A DNA stretch of 64,000 bases, taken from positions 124,001 through 188,000 of the forward strand of contig JBGTDX010000105.1 in NCBI GenBank assembly GCA_041748075.1, given 5' to 3'. Under the pieces are notes generated by a model. The model searched no databases and was not told the DNA's origin. It saw nothing but the letters and a program-made list of their open reading frames with translations. The stretch comes from JBGSYJ01 sp041748075. GTDB taxonomy: Bacteria; Acidobacteriota; Thermoanaerobaculia; Gp7-AA8. The stretch's first letter is position 1. Each line of letters opens with the position of its first letter. A program made the translations under genes and the position numbers. Of the stretch, positions 36,101-44,769 are shown piece by piece.

Positions 36101-37381
36101 GGTCGGTTTGGCGGTGGGATTCTCCACGTCGCCGGTAATCAGCCGTGCTCCCCGCTTATAAGTGAGGTAGGACCAGGCCCACTGGATCATTACGAGCAGC
36201 CGGTTCCGGAATCCGATCAGGAAAACGATGTGGATGAACAGCCACGCCAGCCACGCGATGGGGCCTGAGAGCTCGAATCTTCCGATGTCCGCAACGCCCG
36301 CCGCGCGGCCGATGGTCGCGAGCGAGCCCTTGTCGCGGTATTCGAACGGCTCGAGGCGCTTGCCCTTGAGACGTTTCGTGATTGCGCGCGCGACATAGCG
36401 TCCTTCCTGAATCGCAGCAGGAGCTACCCCTGGAACCAGACCCTCTTTCCATTGCACGGCGGCAAGGTCTCCGATGACGAACACGTCGTCACGTCCAGGG
36501 ACTGTGAGATCGGGGTCGACAAGCACCCGGCCGGCGCGATCGAGCGGAGCGCCGAGGGATGCCGCAAGAGGGGAGGCCTGAACGCCGGCCGCCCAGAGAA
36601 CCGTCCGGGTGGCGATGCGCAGCGCACCGATCGAAACGCCCTCTCGATCGATCGAGCTGACTCGCGCACCCTTGAGAACCTCGACTCCGAGTTTCTCGAG
36701 TTGCTCCTCTCCCTTGCGGGAGAGCGCAGGTGAATACGTCGGGAGAATTCGATCGAGTCCCTCGATGAGGATCACCCGGGCATCCGAGGAACGGATTCTC
36801 CGGAAGTCGCGGGAGAGCGTATGTCGGGAAATCTCGGCGAGCGATCCTGCGAGCTCGACACCCGTCGGCCCCCCGCCGACGACTGCGAAGGTGAGCCATT
36901 CGCGCCGCCGCTCGGGGTCGGACTCTTTTTCCGCCGCTTCATATGCGAGCAGGACTCGCCGTCTGATGTCGATTGCGTCTTCGATGGTCTTGAGTCCCGG
37001 GGCAAGATCCTCCCATTCGGGATTCGAGAAATAGGAGTGTGTCGCACCTGTTGCGACGACAAGGTAATCGTAGGACAGCGTTCTTCCCTCGAACCTGATG
37101 AGCTGTTCATCCGGATCAACGCCGGTGACTTCCTCCAGGAGCACCGTCGCATTGGACTGTCCTCGAAGAATGGAACGGATCGGAGCCGCGATGTCGGAAG
37201 GGTTGAGCGCTGCAGTCGCCACCTGATAGAGCAGCGGCTGGAAGAGGTGGTGATTCTTCCTGTCGAGAATCGTGACGCGAACCGGCGCACGCCCGAGCGC
37301 CCGCGCGCAGTAAAGACCGCCGAATCCGGCGCCGATGATCACTACATGAGGATGGCGGTTATCCACGCTACCAGGATCCAC
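36098..37381 (-). CDS. ndh: Type II NADH dehydrogenase (NDH-2)
   Basis: A 427-aa two-dinucleotide-binding flavoprotein. FAD is bound at VVIIGAGFGGLYCARALGR (residues 13-31) and NADH at FAVVGGGPTGVELAGSLAE. Other segments are HHLFQPLLYQVATAALNPSDI, DVFVIGDLAAVQWKEG and VAPAAIQEGRYVA. The C-terminal hydrophobic helix (IAWLAWLFIHIVFLIGFRNR) is the membrane anchor of this family. It oxidises NADH and reduces quinone without proton pumping. It is convergent with the repeat-protein gene and separated from it by the 19-bp duplication. Confidence 0.95.
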   Translation of the reverse strand: MDPGSVDNRHPHVVIIGAGFGGLYCARALGRAPVRVTILDRKNHHLFQPLLYQVATAALNPSDIAAPIRSILRGQSNATVLLEEVTGVDPDEQLIRFEGRTLSYDYLVVATGATHSYFSNPEWEDLAPGLKTIEDAIDIRRRVLLAYEAAEKESDPERRREWLTFAVVGGGPTGVELAGSLAEISRHTLSRDFRRIRSSDARVILIEGLDRILPTYSPALSRKGEEQLEKLGVEVLKGARVSSIDREGVSIGALRIATRTVLWAAGVQASPLAASLGAPLDRAGRVLVDPDLTVPGRDDVFVIGDLAAVQWKEGLVPGVAPAAIQEGRYVARAITKRLKGKRLEPFEYRDKGSLATIGRAAGVADIGRFELSGPIAWLAWLFIHIVFLIGFRNRLLVMIQWAWSYLTYKRGARLITGDVENPTAKPT

Positions 37382-37387
37382 CGAAGC

Positions 37388-37801
37388 TTACCTGGCGACA
37401 GTTGGAGATTCGATGGATGCCTCTTCGGGCTTGCCAGTCCACATGCCATAGGAGAAGCAGCGTACGCAGGTGAACTCGTATTGTGAAATACCCGTTACCC
37501 GGTCTTCCACGAGTTCGACCTCGAGCTTCGATTGGCAGCGGTAGCAACGGATGCTGTCGCCAACCTGCAGAAAGACGACGAGGCCCTCCACCTGTCTCGG
37601 GTTGAACTCCTTCTGTCTCGGACGTTGAGGGATGGTCCACGTCTCAGCACCCTTCGGGCATTCGAGAACGATGTGATCGGCGTACGTAGTTTCGACGAAG
37701 CTGCCGGACAAGCGCGTTCCCGTGTGCTTCGGACATTCGAGCAGTTCTACGTTCCAGAACCTGCGGGCAAGATCGCGCATGATCGTCACATCACTCGGCA
37801 T
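37388..37801 (-). CDS. Cys-rich (zinc-ribbon-like) protein, 137 aa
   Basis: Soluble. Cysteines occur as LECPK at 23, LECPKG at 48, CYRC at 86-89 and CVRC at 112-115. The last two pairs are typical of a zinc ribbon. Two similar LECPK blocks (at 20-26 and 45-51) look like a half-repeat. It begins MPSDVTIMRDLARRF. The frame is open to 37978 but the upstream part overlaps the dipeptidase gene; ATG 37801 follows GGGAGG. The neighbour 7 bp downstream is NDH-2 on the same strand. Function unknown; nucleic-acid or metal binding is possible. Confidence 0.7.
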   Translation of the reverse strand: MPSDVTIMRDLARRFWNVELLECPKHTGTRLSGSFVETTYADHIVLECPKGAETWTIPQRPRQKEFNPRQVEGLVVFLQVGDSIRCYRCQSKLEVELVEDRVTGISQYEFTCVRCFSYGMWTGKPEEASIESPTVAR

Positions 37802-37940
37802 ACAGTAAGTTCCTCCCGGCGCATTATAGAGTTCAGGCGACGAGTATCGGTTGCGGTTTTGAATCCGGGCCGTCCTGGATCTCGATGGTTCCCGAGTTTG
37901 GAGAGACCGCCCGTCGTCCATGCAGATTCGTGACGATGCT

Positions 37941-39095
37941 CTACGCCCGCCGGCCGGCCTCGATGGCCTCGAAGGCACGCATGAAATTTCCGCCGAGAAT
38001 CTTCTCGATCTCCGACTCGTGAAAGCCGCGGTCCAGAAGGCGGGCAGTCAGATGGGGGAGCCGGGCGGCATCCTCGAGCCCGGTGGGAAGCATCGGAACA
38101 CCATCGAAATCAGAGCCAATACCGACGCAATCGACCCCGGCCACGTCCGCCGCGTGCGCGATGTGGTCGACCACCGCGTCGATCGTACCGCTCGGGCCGC
38201 CGAGTGCGTGGTACCAGGTACAGAAGGATTCCCAGTCGTGGGTATCATCAGGAAGCTCTTCGAGCGCGCCGCGGCCTCGTTTGCTGGAAGGAGAGCGCTT
38301 GGCTTCGACCATGATCGCCGCGGCGCGGTCATCGATGAATGCCGAGAAAAAGTTGATCATGCAGACACCGCCCGTCGAAGCGAGGTCCCGCAGCATCGAA
38401 TCGGTGAGGTTCCTCGGGTGGTTCGCCACGGAACGACATGAGGAATGGGACGCGATGACGGGAACTGAGGAAGTCTCGAGCGCGTGGTAGAAGGTCGAAT
38501 CGGCGACGTGCGAGACATCGACGATCATACCGAGGGAGTTCATCGTGTGGACGACCTCTCTGCCAAACGAAGTCAGGCCGCCATGCCGGGGTTCATCACC
38601 CGAGGAATCAGCCCAGTTGTTGGTATTGACGTGCGTGAGCGTGAGATACCGGGCGCCCCGCTCGTAGAGATCGGTAAGTGTTTCGAGCGAATCCTCGATT
38701 GCGTGGCCGCCTTCCACTCCGATCATCAATCCGGCGCGGTCTTCGCGTTTGACGCGCCGGATGCCTTCGCTCGATGTTACGAGCTCGAGGCGGTCGGGGT
38801 GCCGGGATGCCTCTTCGTGAATGATGTCGATCAGTTCATGTGCGAATCGTGCGGCTCCTCGGCCGGCGTAAAAGGGAGGAACATAGGCGGCAAAAAATGA
38901 CGCGGTGATTCCGCTGGCCTCCAGAATAGCGAGATCGACCTGAGCCTCGGGATCTTTCTGATCGAGGTGAGTTCCTTTGCGCTTGAGTCGGTACGGCGTG
39001 TCACAGTGTCCATCGACGATGATCGAGCGACGGTGGACCGGCAGGGCGCGCTCGAGCAGTTCGTTGTCGTGTGCGGATGCAGCTTCAGCTCCCAT
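37941..39095 (-). CDS. Membrane dipeptidase (M19, renal dipeptidase family)
   Basis: A 384-aa amidohydrolase-fold dipeptidase. The zinc ligands are DGHCDTP (HxD), a bridging Glu in GVEGGHAI, IVDVSHVADST, ASHSSCRSVANHPRN and GIGSDFDG. The family typically cleaves dipeptides, including D-amino-acid ones, and beta-lactams. No signal peptide is seen (MGAEAASAHDNELLERA start), so it is probably cytosolic. It lies 27 bp downstream of the HAD gene on the same strand, and its 3' end precedes the Cys-rich gene. Confidence 0.95.
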   Translation of the reverse strand: MGAEAASAHDNELLERALPVHRRSIIVDGHCDTPYRLKRKGTHLDQKDPEAQVDLAILEASGITASFFAAYVPPFYAGRGAARFAHELIDIIHEEASRHPDRLELVTSSEGIRRVKREDRAGLMIGVEGGHAIEDSLETLTDLYERGARYLTLTHVNTNNWADSSGDEPRHGGLTSFGREVVHTMNSLGMIVDVSHVADSTFYHALETSSVPVIASHSSCRSVANHPRNLTDSMLRDLASTGGVCMINFFSAFIDDRAAAIMVEAKRSPSSKRGRGALEELPDDTHDWESFCTWYHALGGPSGTIDAVVDHIAHAADVAGVDCVGIGSDFDGVPMLPTGLEDAARLPHLTARLLDRGFHESEIEKILGGNFMRAFEAIEAGRRA

Positions 39096-39122
39096 GAGCT
39101 CCTCTCGACTACGGGTGTGAAA

Positions 39123-39674
39123 TCAGCCGGCGGCGAAGTATGCCTCGATGTCGCGGAAGCGCCGGAGCAGATCGGTAAGGTCGTCGAAGACGAATTCTGC
39201 CTTGTCGAGGGTGCTCCTGTCGAATCCTCCCGAGAGTACCGCCGCGATCGGAATGCTCGCGCGATCCGAAGCGAGGATGTCGTAGGGTGTGTCACCAACC
39301 GTGAGTGTTCGCCCTGCCTCGGTTCCGAGCCGCTCGCGCGCCGCTTCGAATATCTCCGGAGATGGTTTGGAAAATTCCGCATCCTCGGCTGAGGTGGATC
39401 CCTTGATGATGTCCTCGATGCCGAGGAGCTCAGTGTGGTGTTTCACCTCGTCGGGATCGGCTGAGCTGGCCAGAAAGAGCGTGAGCCCGCGCTTCCGAAG
39501 GCTCTCGAACGCTTCACGCACGCCCGGGAACGCCCTGACCTGGTCGAGGGTCAGCTCTTTGCCGAAATGAGCAAAAGCCTTCTGCCATGCCCTCGCGTGG
39601 AGATCGTTCGAGTCGACGAGAGTCCCATCGACATCAAAAATGATTGCTTCGAGCTCATTCTGCTTTTCTCGCAT
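39123..39674 (-). CDS. HAD hydrolase with strongly shortened cap
   Basis: A 183-aa beta-phosphoglucomutase/phosphoglycolate-phosphatase-like HAD. Motif I is IIFDVDGTLVDSNDLHARAW, motif II is LTLFLASSADPDEV, motif III is the Lys of FSKPSPEIFEAA, and motif IV is TLTVGDTPYDILAS. Relatives have about 75-80 residues of helical cap between motif I and the AFPGVREAFE block. Here only about 22 remain (ending LTLDQVRAFPGVREAFE), so roughly 45 residues are missing in frame. The frame opens at 39755, but ATG 39674 is preferred. Activity may be altered in substrate range. It lies 27 bp upstream of the membrane dipeptidase. Confidence 0.85.
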   Translation of the reverse strand: MREKQNELEAIIFDVDGTLVDSNDLHARAWQKAFAHFGKELTLDQVRAFPGVREAFESLRKRGLTLFLASSADPDEVKHHTELLGIEDIIKGSTSAEDAEFSKPSPEIFEAARERLGTEAGRTLTVGDTPYDILASDRASIPIAAVLSGGFDRSTLDKAEFVFDDLTDLLRRFRDIEAYFAAG

Positions 39675-39803
39675 GAGACTCCGTATAGTAGGCGTTTGAC
39701 CGCAGGGCTCATGCCGGATGTGCAAGTCCTCGGCCCGGGTCAACTGATCGACCATCTGCGCGACTGGCGGGGCTCCGGGGCGGTTCCCCTATAATCTCCG
39801 CCA

Positions 39804-40412
39804 ATGGAAAACAGAACCGAACGGGGCTTCTCTCCCGACGAAGAGCGCGGCCGCCGGCGATTCATCAGCGCGGGCGAACAGATCATACTTCGGGTTCTCG
39901 AGAGAGAGGACCTGGATCGTTGCTATCGATGGATGAACGATCCGAGCATCGTCTGGACTCTCAAGTCGCGTTACGCGATCCCTTTTCACGCAGATACCGA
40001 GTGGCTCGAAAACGCTGTCAAGCCGTCGGCCACTGAACGGCATTTCGCGATCGAGCGGAAACATGACCGGCATCACATCGGCAATGCATCGCTGAATGAG
40101 ATCGACTGGGTCTCGAGAACGGCGAAATTCGATCTCTTTATCGGAGATCCGGCGTCCTGGAACAGAGGGTTCGGGTCGGATGCGATCCGCACGGTAGTGC
40201 GCTTCGCTTTCCTCGAGATGAATCTCCGGAAGCTCAAAATCGAGGTTTTCGACTATAACGAACGGGCGAAGCACGTTCTGGAGTCCAACGGCTTCGTGCA
40301 GGAGGGAAAGTTCGCGCAGGATTTTTTTCGCGACGGGCAGTATCACGACCTGGTTGTTCTCTCCATCTTCAACGACCCGATGAAATTGAACGGAGCTCTT
40401 CCTGATGAGTGA
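39804..40412 (+). CDS. GNAT N-acetyltransferase (RimJ/RimL type)
   Basis: A 202-aa protein with a GNAT fold: IILRVLEREDLDRCYRWMND at the start, acetyl-CoA loop WNRGFGSDAIRTVVRFAF, and the final strands LKIEVFDYNERAKHVLESNG, then FVQEGKFAQDFFRDG. The order of elements is that of ribosomal-protein or antibiotic/amino-sugar acetyltransferases; substrate unknown. It overlaps the next gene by 8 bp and heads the operon of GNAT, B12-binding protein, carboxyltransferase and HAD. Confidence 0.9.
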   Translation: MENRTERGFSPDEERGRRRFISAGEQIILRVLEREDLDRCYRWMNDPSIVWTLKSRYAIPFHADTEWLENAVKPSATERHFAIERKHDRHHIGNASLNEIDWVSRTAKFDLFIGDPASWNRGFGSDAIRTVVRFAFLEMNLRKLKIEVFDYNERAKHVLESNGFVQEGKFAQDFFRDGQYHDLVVLSIFNDPMKLNGALPDE

Positions 40413-40815
40413 CAGAAAGATACGCGTACTGATTGCCAAGCCGGGACTGGACGGCCATGACCGCGGCGCCAAGGTCGTTGCACGCGCTCTCAGAGACGCT
40501 GGGATGGAAGTGATTTACACCGGTCTGAGGCAGACGCCCGACAAGATCGTGGCGGCGGCAATCCAGGAGGACGTCGACGCAATCGGACTCTCGATCCTTT
40601 CCGGTGCACACAACGTTCTCTTTCCGGAGATCATGCGGCTGTTGAAAGAAGAAGGTGCTGAGGACGTGATCGTCTTTGCCGGAGGGATCATCCCCGAACA
40701 GGACATCCCGAAGCTCAAAGCGATGGGAATCAGGGAGATCTTTCTTCCAGGAACGCCAACGGCAGCTGCGATCGAAGCCATCCGTAATGCCGTGGGCCAG
40801 GTTGGCGACCGGTAG
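40405..40815 (+). CDS. Cobalamin-binding small subunit, methylmalonyl-CoA mutase C-terminal type
   Basis: A 136-aa stand-alone B12-binding domain: RVLIAKPGLDGHDRGAKVVA (DxHxxG cobalamin ligand motif), AIGLSILSGAH and IIPEQDIPKLKAMGIREIFL, ending GTPTAAAIEAIRNAV. It matches the small subunit of two-part methylmalonyl-CoA mutases (alpha catalytic subunit plus B12 subunit). It overlaps GNAT by 8 bp and is 13 bp from the carboxyltransferase. No catalytic mutase subunit is in the window. Confidence 0.93.
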   Translation: MSDRKIRVLIAKPGLDGHDRGAKVVARALRDAGMEVIYTGLRQTPDKIVAAAIQEDVDAIGLSILSGAHNVLFPEIMRLLKEEGAEDVIVFAGGIIPEQDIPKLKAMGIREIFLPGTPTAAAIEAIRNAVGQVGDR

Positions 40816-40828
40816 GCCGGCACCCGCG

Positions 40829-42436
40829 ATGGAACAGTTCGAAACCCATATCGACACCGCGTCCGAGGACTTCCGGCTCAACTCCGAGCGGATGTCGTCG
40901 CTCGTGAACGAGCTTCGTACGAGAATCGAAACTGCTCGTCTCGGCGGAGGGCCGAAGTCGACAGAGCGACACAAAGAGCAGGGCAAACTGCCCGTACGCG
41001 AGCGAATCGGATTGCTGCTCGATCCGGATACCCCGTTCCTCGAGCTCTCTCCCCTGGCGGCGAACGGCATGTACGACGACGATGCGCCCGGTGGTGGGAT
41101 CATCACAGGCATCGGGCGCGTGCAGGGCCGCGAATGTCTGATCATTGCAAACGACGCTACGGTCAAGGGCGGGACCTACTTCCCGATGACCGTAAAGAAG
41201 CATCTCCGCGCGCAGGAGATCGCCGCACAGAATCTGCTGCCATGCATTTATCTCGTCGACTCCGGAGGCGCTTTCCTGCCGCTGCAGGCTGAAGTCTTCC
41301 CTGACAGGGAACACTTCGGACGGATTTTCTTCAATCAGGCGAGGATGTCCGCTGCCGGAATCCCCCAGATCTCGGCCGTACTCGGATCCTGCACGGCGGG
41401 CGGTGCGTACGTGCCGGCGATGTCGGACGAGGCTGTGATCGTCAAGGGAACCGGCACAATCTTTCTGGGTGGTCCGCCGCTCGTCAAAGCGGCCACCGGC
41501 GAGGAAGTGACCGCCGAAGAGCTCGGAGGTGCCGACGTGCACACACGCATCTCCGGGGTGGCCGACTATTTCGCCGAGGACGATTCTCACGCCATTCATA
41601 TGGTGCGAAGCATCGTGGATAACCTGCCTTTTCGGAAGGTCGAGCCGACGACCAGGATCGAGTCTGAAGATCCTGCCTACGATCCGAAGGAGCTGTACGG
41701 AATTCTTCAGCGCGACATCCGCAAACCCTACGACGTGCGCGAGGTGATCGCGCGGATCGTCGATGGCTCGCGTTTTCATGAGTTCAAGGAACGCTACGCC
41801 AGGACATTGATCACAGGATTCGCAGTGATTCACGGCTATCGCGTCGGCATCCTCGCGAACAACGGGGTGCTATTCAGCGAGTCCGCGCTCAAAGCCACTC
41901 ACTTCATCGAGATCTGCAACGAACGGGAGATTCCGCTCGTATTTCTCCAGAACATCACAGGCTTCATGGTTGGCAGAGAGTACGAGAGGGGAGGGATCGC
42001 AAAGGACGGAGCCAAGATGGTTCATGCCGTTGCGAGCTCAGTCGTGCCGAAATTCACCGTCATCATCGGCGGCTCGTTCGGTGCTGGTAACTACGGAATG
42101 TGCGGCCGCGCGTACGATCCCCGTTTTCTCTGGATGTGGCCGAACGCCCGCATCAGCGTGATGGGAGGAGAACAGGCCGCAGGTGTCCTCACGACCGTGA
42201 AGCGCGATCAGATGGCGCGAGGAGGTACGGCGATGTCTCCGGAAGAGGAGAGCGCCATCGCCGACCCCGTCATTCAGAAATACGAGCATGAGGGAAGCCC
42301 GTGGTACAGCACGGCACGCATGTGGGATGACGGCATAATCGACCCGGCGGACACGCGCAACGTGCTCGGTCTCGGCATCTCCATCGCCTACAACGCGCCC
42401 ATAGGGCGTTCGAAGTTCGGCGTATTCAGAATGTAA
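40829..42436 (+). CDS. Acyl-CoA carboxylase beta subunit (methylcrotonoyl-CoA carboxylase-type carboxyltransferase)
   Basis: A 535-aa crotonase-fold carboxyltransferase with family segments IGLLLDPDTPFLELSP, APGGGIITGIGRVQGREC, FPMTVKKHLRAQEIA, LVDSGGAFLPLQAEVFPD, SCTAGGAYVPAMSD, FLQNITGFMVGREYERGG and WPNARISVMGGEQAAGVL. The pattern is nearest MccB rather than PccB. It moves the carboxyl group from biotin to an acyl-CoA, in leucine or odd-chain breakdown. A biotin-carboxylase/BCCP subunit is not adjacent. The frame is open from 40676 but ATG 40829 gives the standard start. The stop overlaps the next gene (TAATG). Confidence 0.95.
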   Translation: MEQFETHIDTASEDFRLNSERMSSLVNELRTRIETARLGGGPKSTERHKEQGKLPVRERIGLLLDPDTPFLELSPLAANGMYDDDAPGGGIITGIGRVQGRECLIIANDATVKGGTYFPMTVKKHLRAQEIAAQNLLPCIYLVDSGGAFLPLQAEVFPDREHFGRIFFNQARMSAAGIPQISAVLGSCTAGGAYVPAMSDEAVIVKGTGTIFLGGPPLVKAATGEEVTAEELGGADVHTRISGVADYFAEDDSHAIHMVRSIVDNLPFRKVEPTTRIESEDPAYDPKELYGILQRDIRKPYDVREVIARIVDGSRFHEFKERYARTLITGFAVIHGYRVGILANNGVLFSESALKATHFIEICNEREIPLVFLQNITGFMVGREYERGGIAKDGAKMVHAVASSVVPKFTVIIGGSFGAGNYGMCGRAYDPRFLWMWPNARISVMGGEQAAGVLTTVKRDQMARGGTAMSPEEESAIADPVIQKYEHEGSPWYSTARMWDDGIIDPADTRNVLGLGISIAYNAPIGRSKFGVFRM

Positions 42437-43047
42437 TGCCGGATCATTCCTGGTTTCTCTTCGACCTCGGAAACGTCCTGATCGATCTCGCTTTCGACAG
42501 GGTCGTGACCCGTGTGTGTCGTGAGTCCGACCTCACAGCCGTCGAAATGGTGAGTCTCCTCGAAGGACCCGGAGGATACCGCGACCTCGAACGCGGCGCG
42601 GTCGACTTCAGAGGACTGCACATGCTTCTGCGGGAACGGGCGGGTTACCGAGCGACGCTCGAAGAGTTTCGCTCTGTCTGGGCGGATTTTTTTGCAGGGA
42701 TTACGCCGGGAATGGAGGATTTTCTCGAGACCATCAGGAGCCGGTATACCGTCGCGTTCCTGTCGAACTCCAACGAGGTGCATGCCGAGGTCATCCCGCA
42801 GATGTTTCCCTCGTTGTTTCGCGAGGGGGAAGTGATGATCTTCTCGCACGAGCATGGTTGCGCGAAGCCCGATCCAGAGATGTTTCGCAAGGCCCTGGAC
42901 CTGCTGGGCGCCGAGGCATCGAAATGCCTCTATGTGGATGACATCGAAGGGAATGTCGAGGCTGCACGCAATGCCGGTATGACGGCGTTTCACTTTCGAG
43001 GGGCGGCGGCACTGCGTCAGGAACTGCGCGAACGTGGTTTCATCTGA
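42436..43047 (+). CDS. HAD-family hydrolase (YihX/epoxide-hydrolase-N type)
   Basis: A 203-aa HAD phosphatase. Motif I is WFLFDLGNVLIDLAFDR, motif II is YTVAFLSNSNEVHAEVI, motif III is CAKPDPEMFRKAL, and motif IV is CLYVDDIEGNVEAARNAGM. A small helical cap is present. It resembles glucose-1-phosphatase-like HADs; the specific substrate is unknown. It starts at an ATG overlapping the stop of the carboxyltransferase by one base, and is the last gene in the operon. Confidence 0.9.
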   Translation: MPDHSWFLFDLGNVLIDLAFDRVVTRVCRESDLTAVEMVSLLEGPGGYRDLERGAVDFRGLHMLLRERAGYRATLEEFRSVWADFFAGITPGMEDFLETIRSRYTVAFLSNSNEVHAEVIPQMFPSLFREGEVMIFSHEHGCAKPDPEMFRKALDLLGAEASKCLYVDDIEGNVEAARNAGMTAFHFRGAAALRQELRERGFI

Positions 43048-43235
43048 AGCCGGGAGCCGTAGTCGCAACGGGCGTCCACTCACGGTCCGCCCGACTCGAG
43101 CAGCGCGTCGGCGTACCAGACATCGTGGAATTGCATCAGAGCTTCCCGGCCGTCGACAGCCTCTCCCTCTGCCTCTCTATCGCCGACCAGGCGCGGGGAT
43201 GGAACCGTCGATGGGTCGTCTCCCGCAGAGAGATG

Positions 43236-43793
43236 TCAGTCCGGAGCGTCCTCGAGCTCGACCTCGGCGAGCACCATGGCGCAGACCTGTTTTCGGGCGG
43301 CATCCCGATGCCCGAGCCAGCGCAGAGAACGCGCATCGAGCCACAACGGACGGGAGGGGCCATCCATCTCCTCCCGGGCAATCTCATCCAGAGAGGCTCC
43401 CTCTCTGCGCGCATGCGAGAAACGTACAGCGAGCCCCCGAACGCCGGCTTCGTCGATCAGAATTGCTGCGGCCAGCGCCCGTTCGGCGCCAGTGACCGGC
43501 GCATCCAGTCTGCGGAGAGATTCGCTCACCTGACGAAGGTCCCCTTCGCCCACTCCCTCACCGATGATCAGCGAGGCCCGGGAAATGCTTCCAACCTTCG
43601 TCAGCCATCGGTCCAGGCCGTGGAACAGAATCATCAGTGTAAAATGATGATCGTCTCCGGATGATTCGCTCCGAAACAACGACCTCGCAATCTTCTCGAT
43701 TCGTTCGACATCGCCGAAACGCGATACGCCATCCAGGTCCTGGTAGAGTGGCCTGACAAAAGCCTCGGCTCTCGCCCGTACGGATCGATCCAT
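43236..43793 (-). CDS. Hypothetical protein, 185 aa
   Basis: No family recognised. Soluble, mostly alpha-helical, with no signal or membrane segment. Visible parts are MDRSVRARAEAFVRPLYQDL, FTLMILFHGLDRWLTKVGSI and AERALAAAILIDEAGVRGLA, then a C-terminal helix-rich end. It could be mistaken for an HD-like helical protein, but no HD motif is present. It runs opposite to the flanking genes; the roughly 190-bp gap to the upstream HAD gene shows nothing clear. Confidence 0.6.
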   Translation of the reverse strand: MDRSVRARAEAFVRPLYQDLDGVSRFGDVERIEKIARSLFRSESSGDDHHFTLMILFHGLDRWLTKVGSISRASLIIGEGVGEGDLRQVSESLRRLDAPVTGAERALAAAILIDEAGVRGLAVRFSHARREGASLDEIAREEMDGPSRPLWLDARSLRWLGHRDAARKQVCAMVLAEVELEDAPD

Positions 43794-43884
43794 CGTCCTG
43801 ATCTTACCCGCATTCTCTGGAGCGCGGGATCGCCCTCAGCCGGCAGGAAGCGGATTCCGACTCCTGCTGTTAGTATCGGCAGAC

Positions 43885-44733
43885 ATGGTCACGATCAAGC
43901 GAGCAGCAAAATACGGTTTCTGTTCCGGCGTCCGGATTGCCGACCTGAAAGTGAAACGTTTCGCCGCCAAGGGTGGAACCGGTGCCATCCTGGGACAGGT
44001 CGTCCACAACGAACGGGTCGTGCAGGAAATGGAAGAGTTGGGCGTTCGAACGGTCGAAGGCATCGCGGCTGTCGAAGAGCCTACAATCATATTTTCCGCA
44101 CATGGCGTTCCCCCTTCTTTTCACGACAAGGCGCGAGAGTCGGGCCTTCAGATTCTCGATACCACCTGTAAGTTCGTCTACGACATCCACCGGGAATCCA
44201 AGCAGGCTCTCGAGTCGGGATACCACCTGATTTTCATCGGAGATCCGCGGCACCGGGAGGTCATCGGGTACACGAACGACCTCGATCCCGAGACCTATCA
44301 CGTGGTGTCGACGATTCCGGAGGCGGAGGCTGTCGACTGGAGCCGGTACGACAAACTCAAGATTTTCTATCAGACGACTCTCAATGCGGAAGAGTACGAA
44401 GATGTGGTGCGGGTGATCGAGACACTTAGCAGCCTGGTTGAACGGGGCGATACGATCTGCTACGCTACCAAGGAAAATCAGGAAGCCGCCCGCGTTCTGG
44501 CTGCCGATCCGGACATCGATGTGATCATCGTCGTCGGAGGCCGCAAAAGCGCGAATACCAAGCACTTGTGGGACATCTGCAAGGAGCACAAGCGCTCGTA
44601 TCTCATCCAGGGAGCCGACGACATCGAGTCCGAATGGTTGAGCCAGGTCAACGGAGTGGGCTTGACCGCGGGAGCCTCGACACCTGACTATGTCATTGAC
44701 GAAGTCGAGCAGCGCATCAGGGAATTAGTTTAG
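43885..44733 (+). CDS. ispH: 4-hydroxy-3-methylbut-2-enyl diphosphate reductase
   Basis: A 282-aa IspH/LytB with the three [4Fe-4S] cysteines at 13 (KYGFCSGV), 95 (DTTCKFV) and 192 (TICYATKENQEA). Substrate-site residues are present in VVHN (H41), FSAHG (H73), DPRHREV (H124-type His and Glu), GGRKSANT and TAGASTPDYVI. It makes IPP and DMAPP in the last MEP-pathway step. The window also holds a prenyl synthase at 52265. The ATG follows GTATCGGCAGAC. It precedes a DUF3108-type gene by 36 bp. Confidence 0.96.
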   Translation: MVTIKRAAKYGFCSGVRIADLKVKRFAAKGGTGAILGQVVHNERVVQEMEELGVRTVEGIAAVEEPTIIFSAHGVPPSFHDKARESGLQILDTTCKFVYDIHRESKQALESGYHLIFIGDPRHREVIGYTNDLDPETYHVVSTIPEAEAVDWSRYDKLKIFYQTTLNAEEYEDVVRVIETLSSLVERGDTICYATKENQEAARVLAADPDIDVIIVVGGRKSANTKHLWDICKEHKRSYLIQGADDIESEWLSQVNGVGLTAGASTPDYVIDEVEQRIRELV

Positions 44734-44769
44734 AATAATCACTGCCGCAGGGGTGTTGGGAGGGGACGC

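Noticed and set aside
43034..43664. Plus-strand frames between the HAD gene and ispH
   Set aside because: Pro/Arg-rich low-information translations; the minus-strand frame 43236-43793 has better composition.
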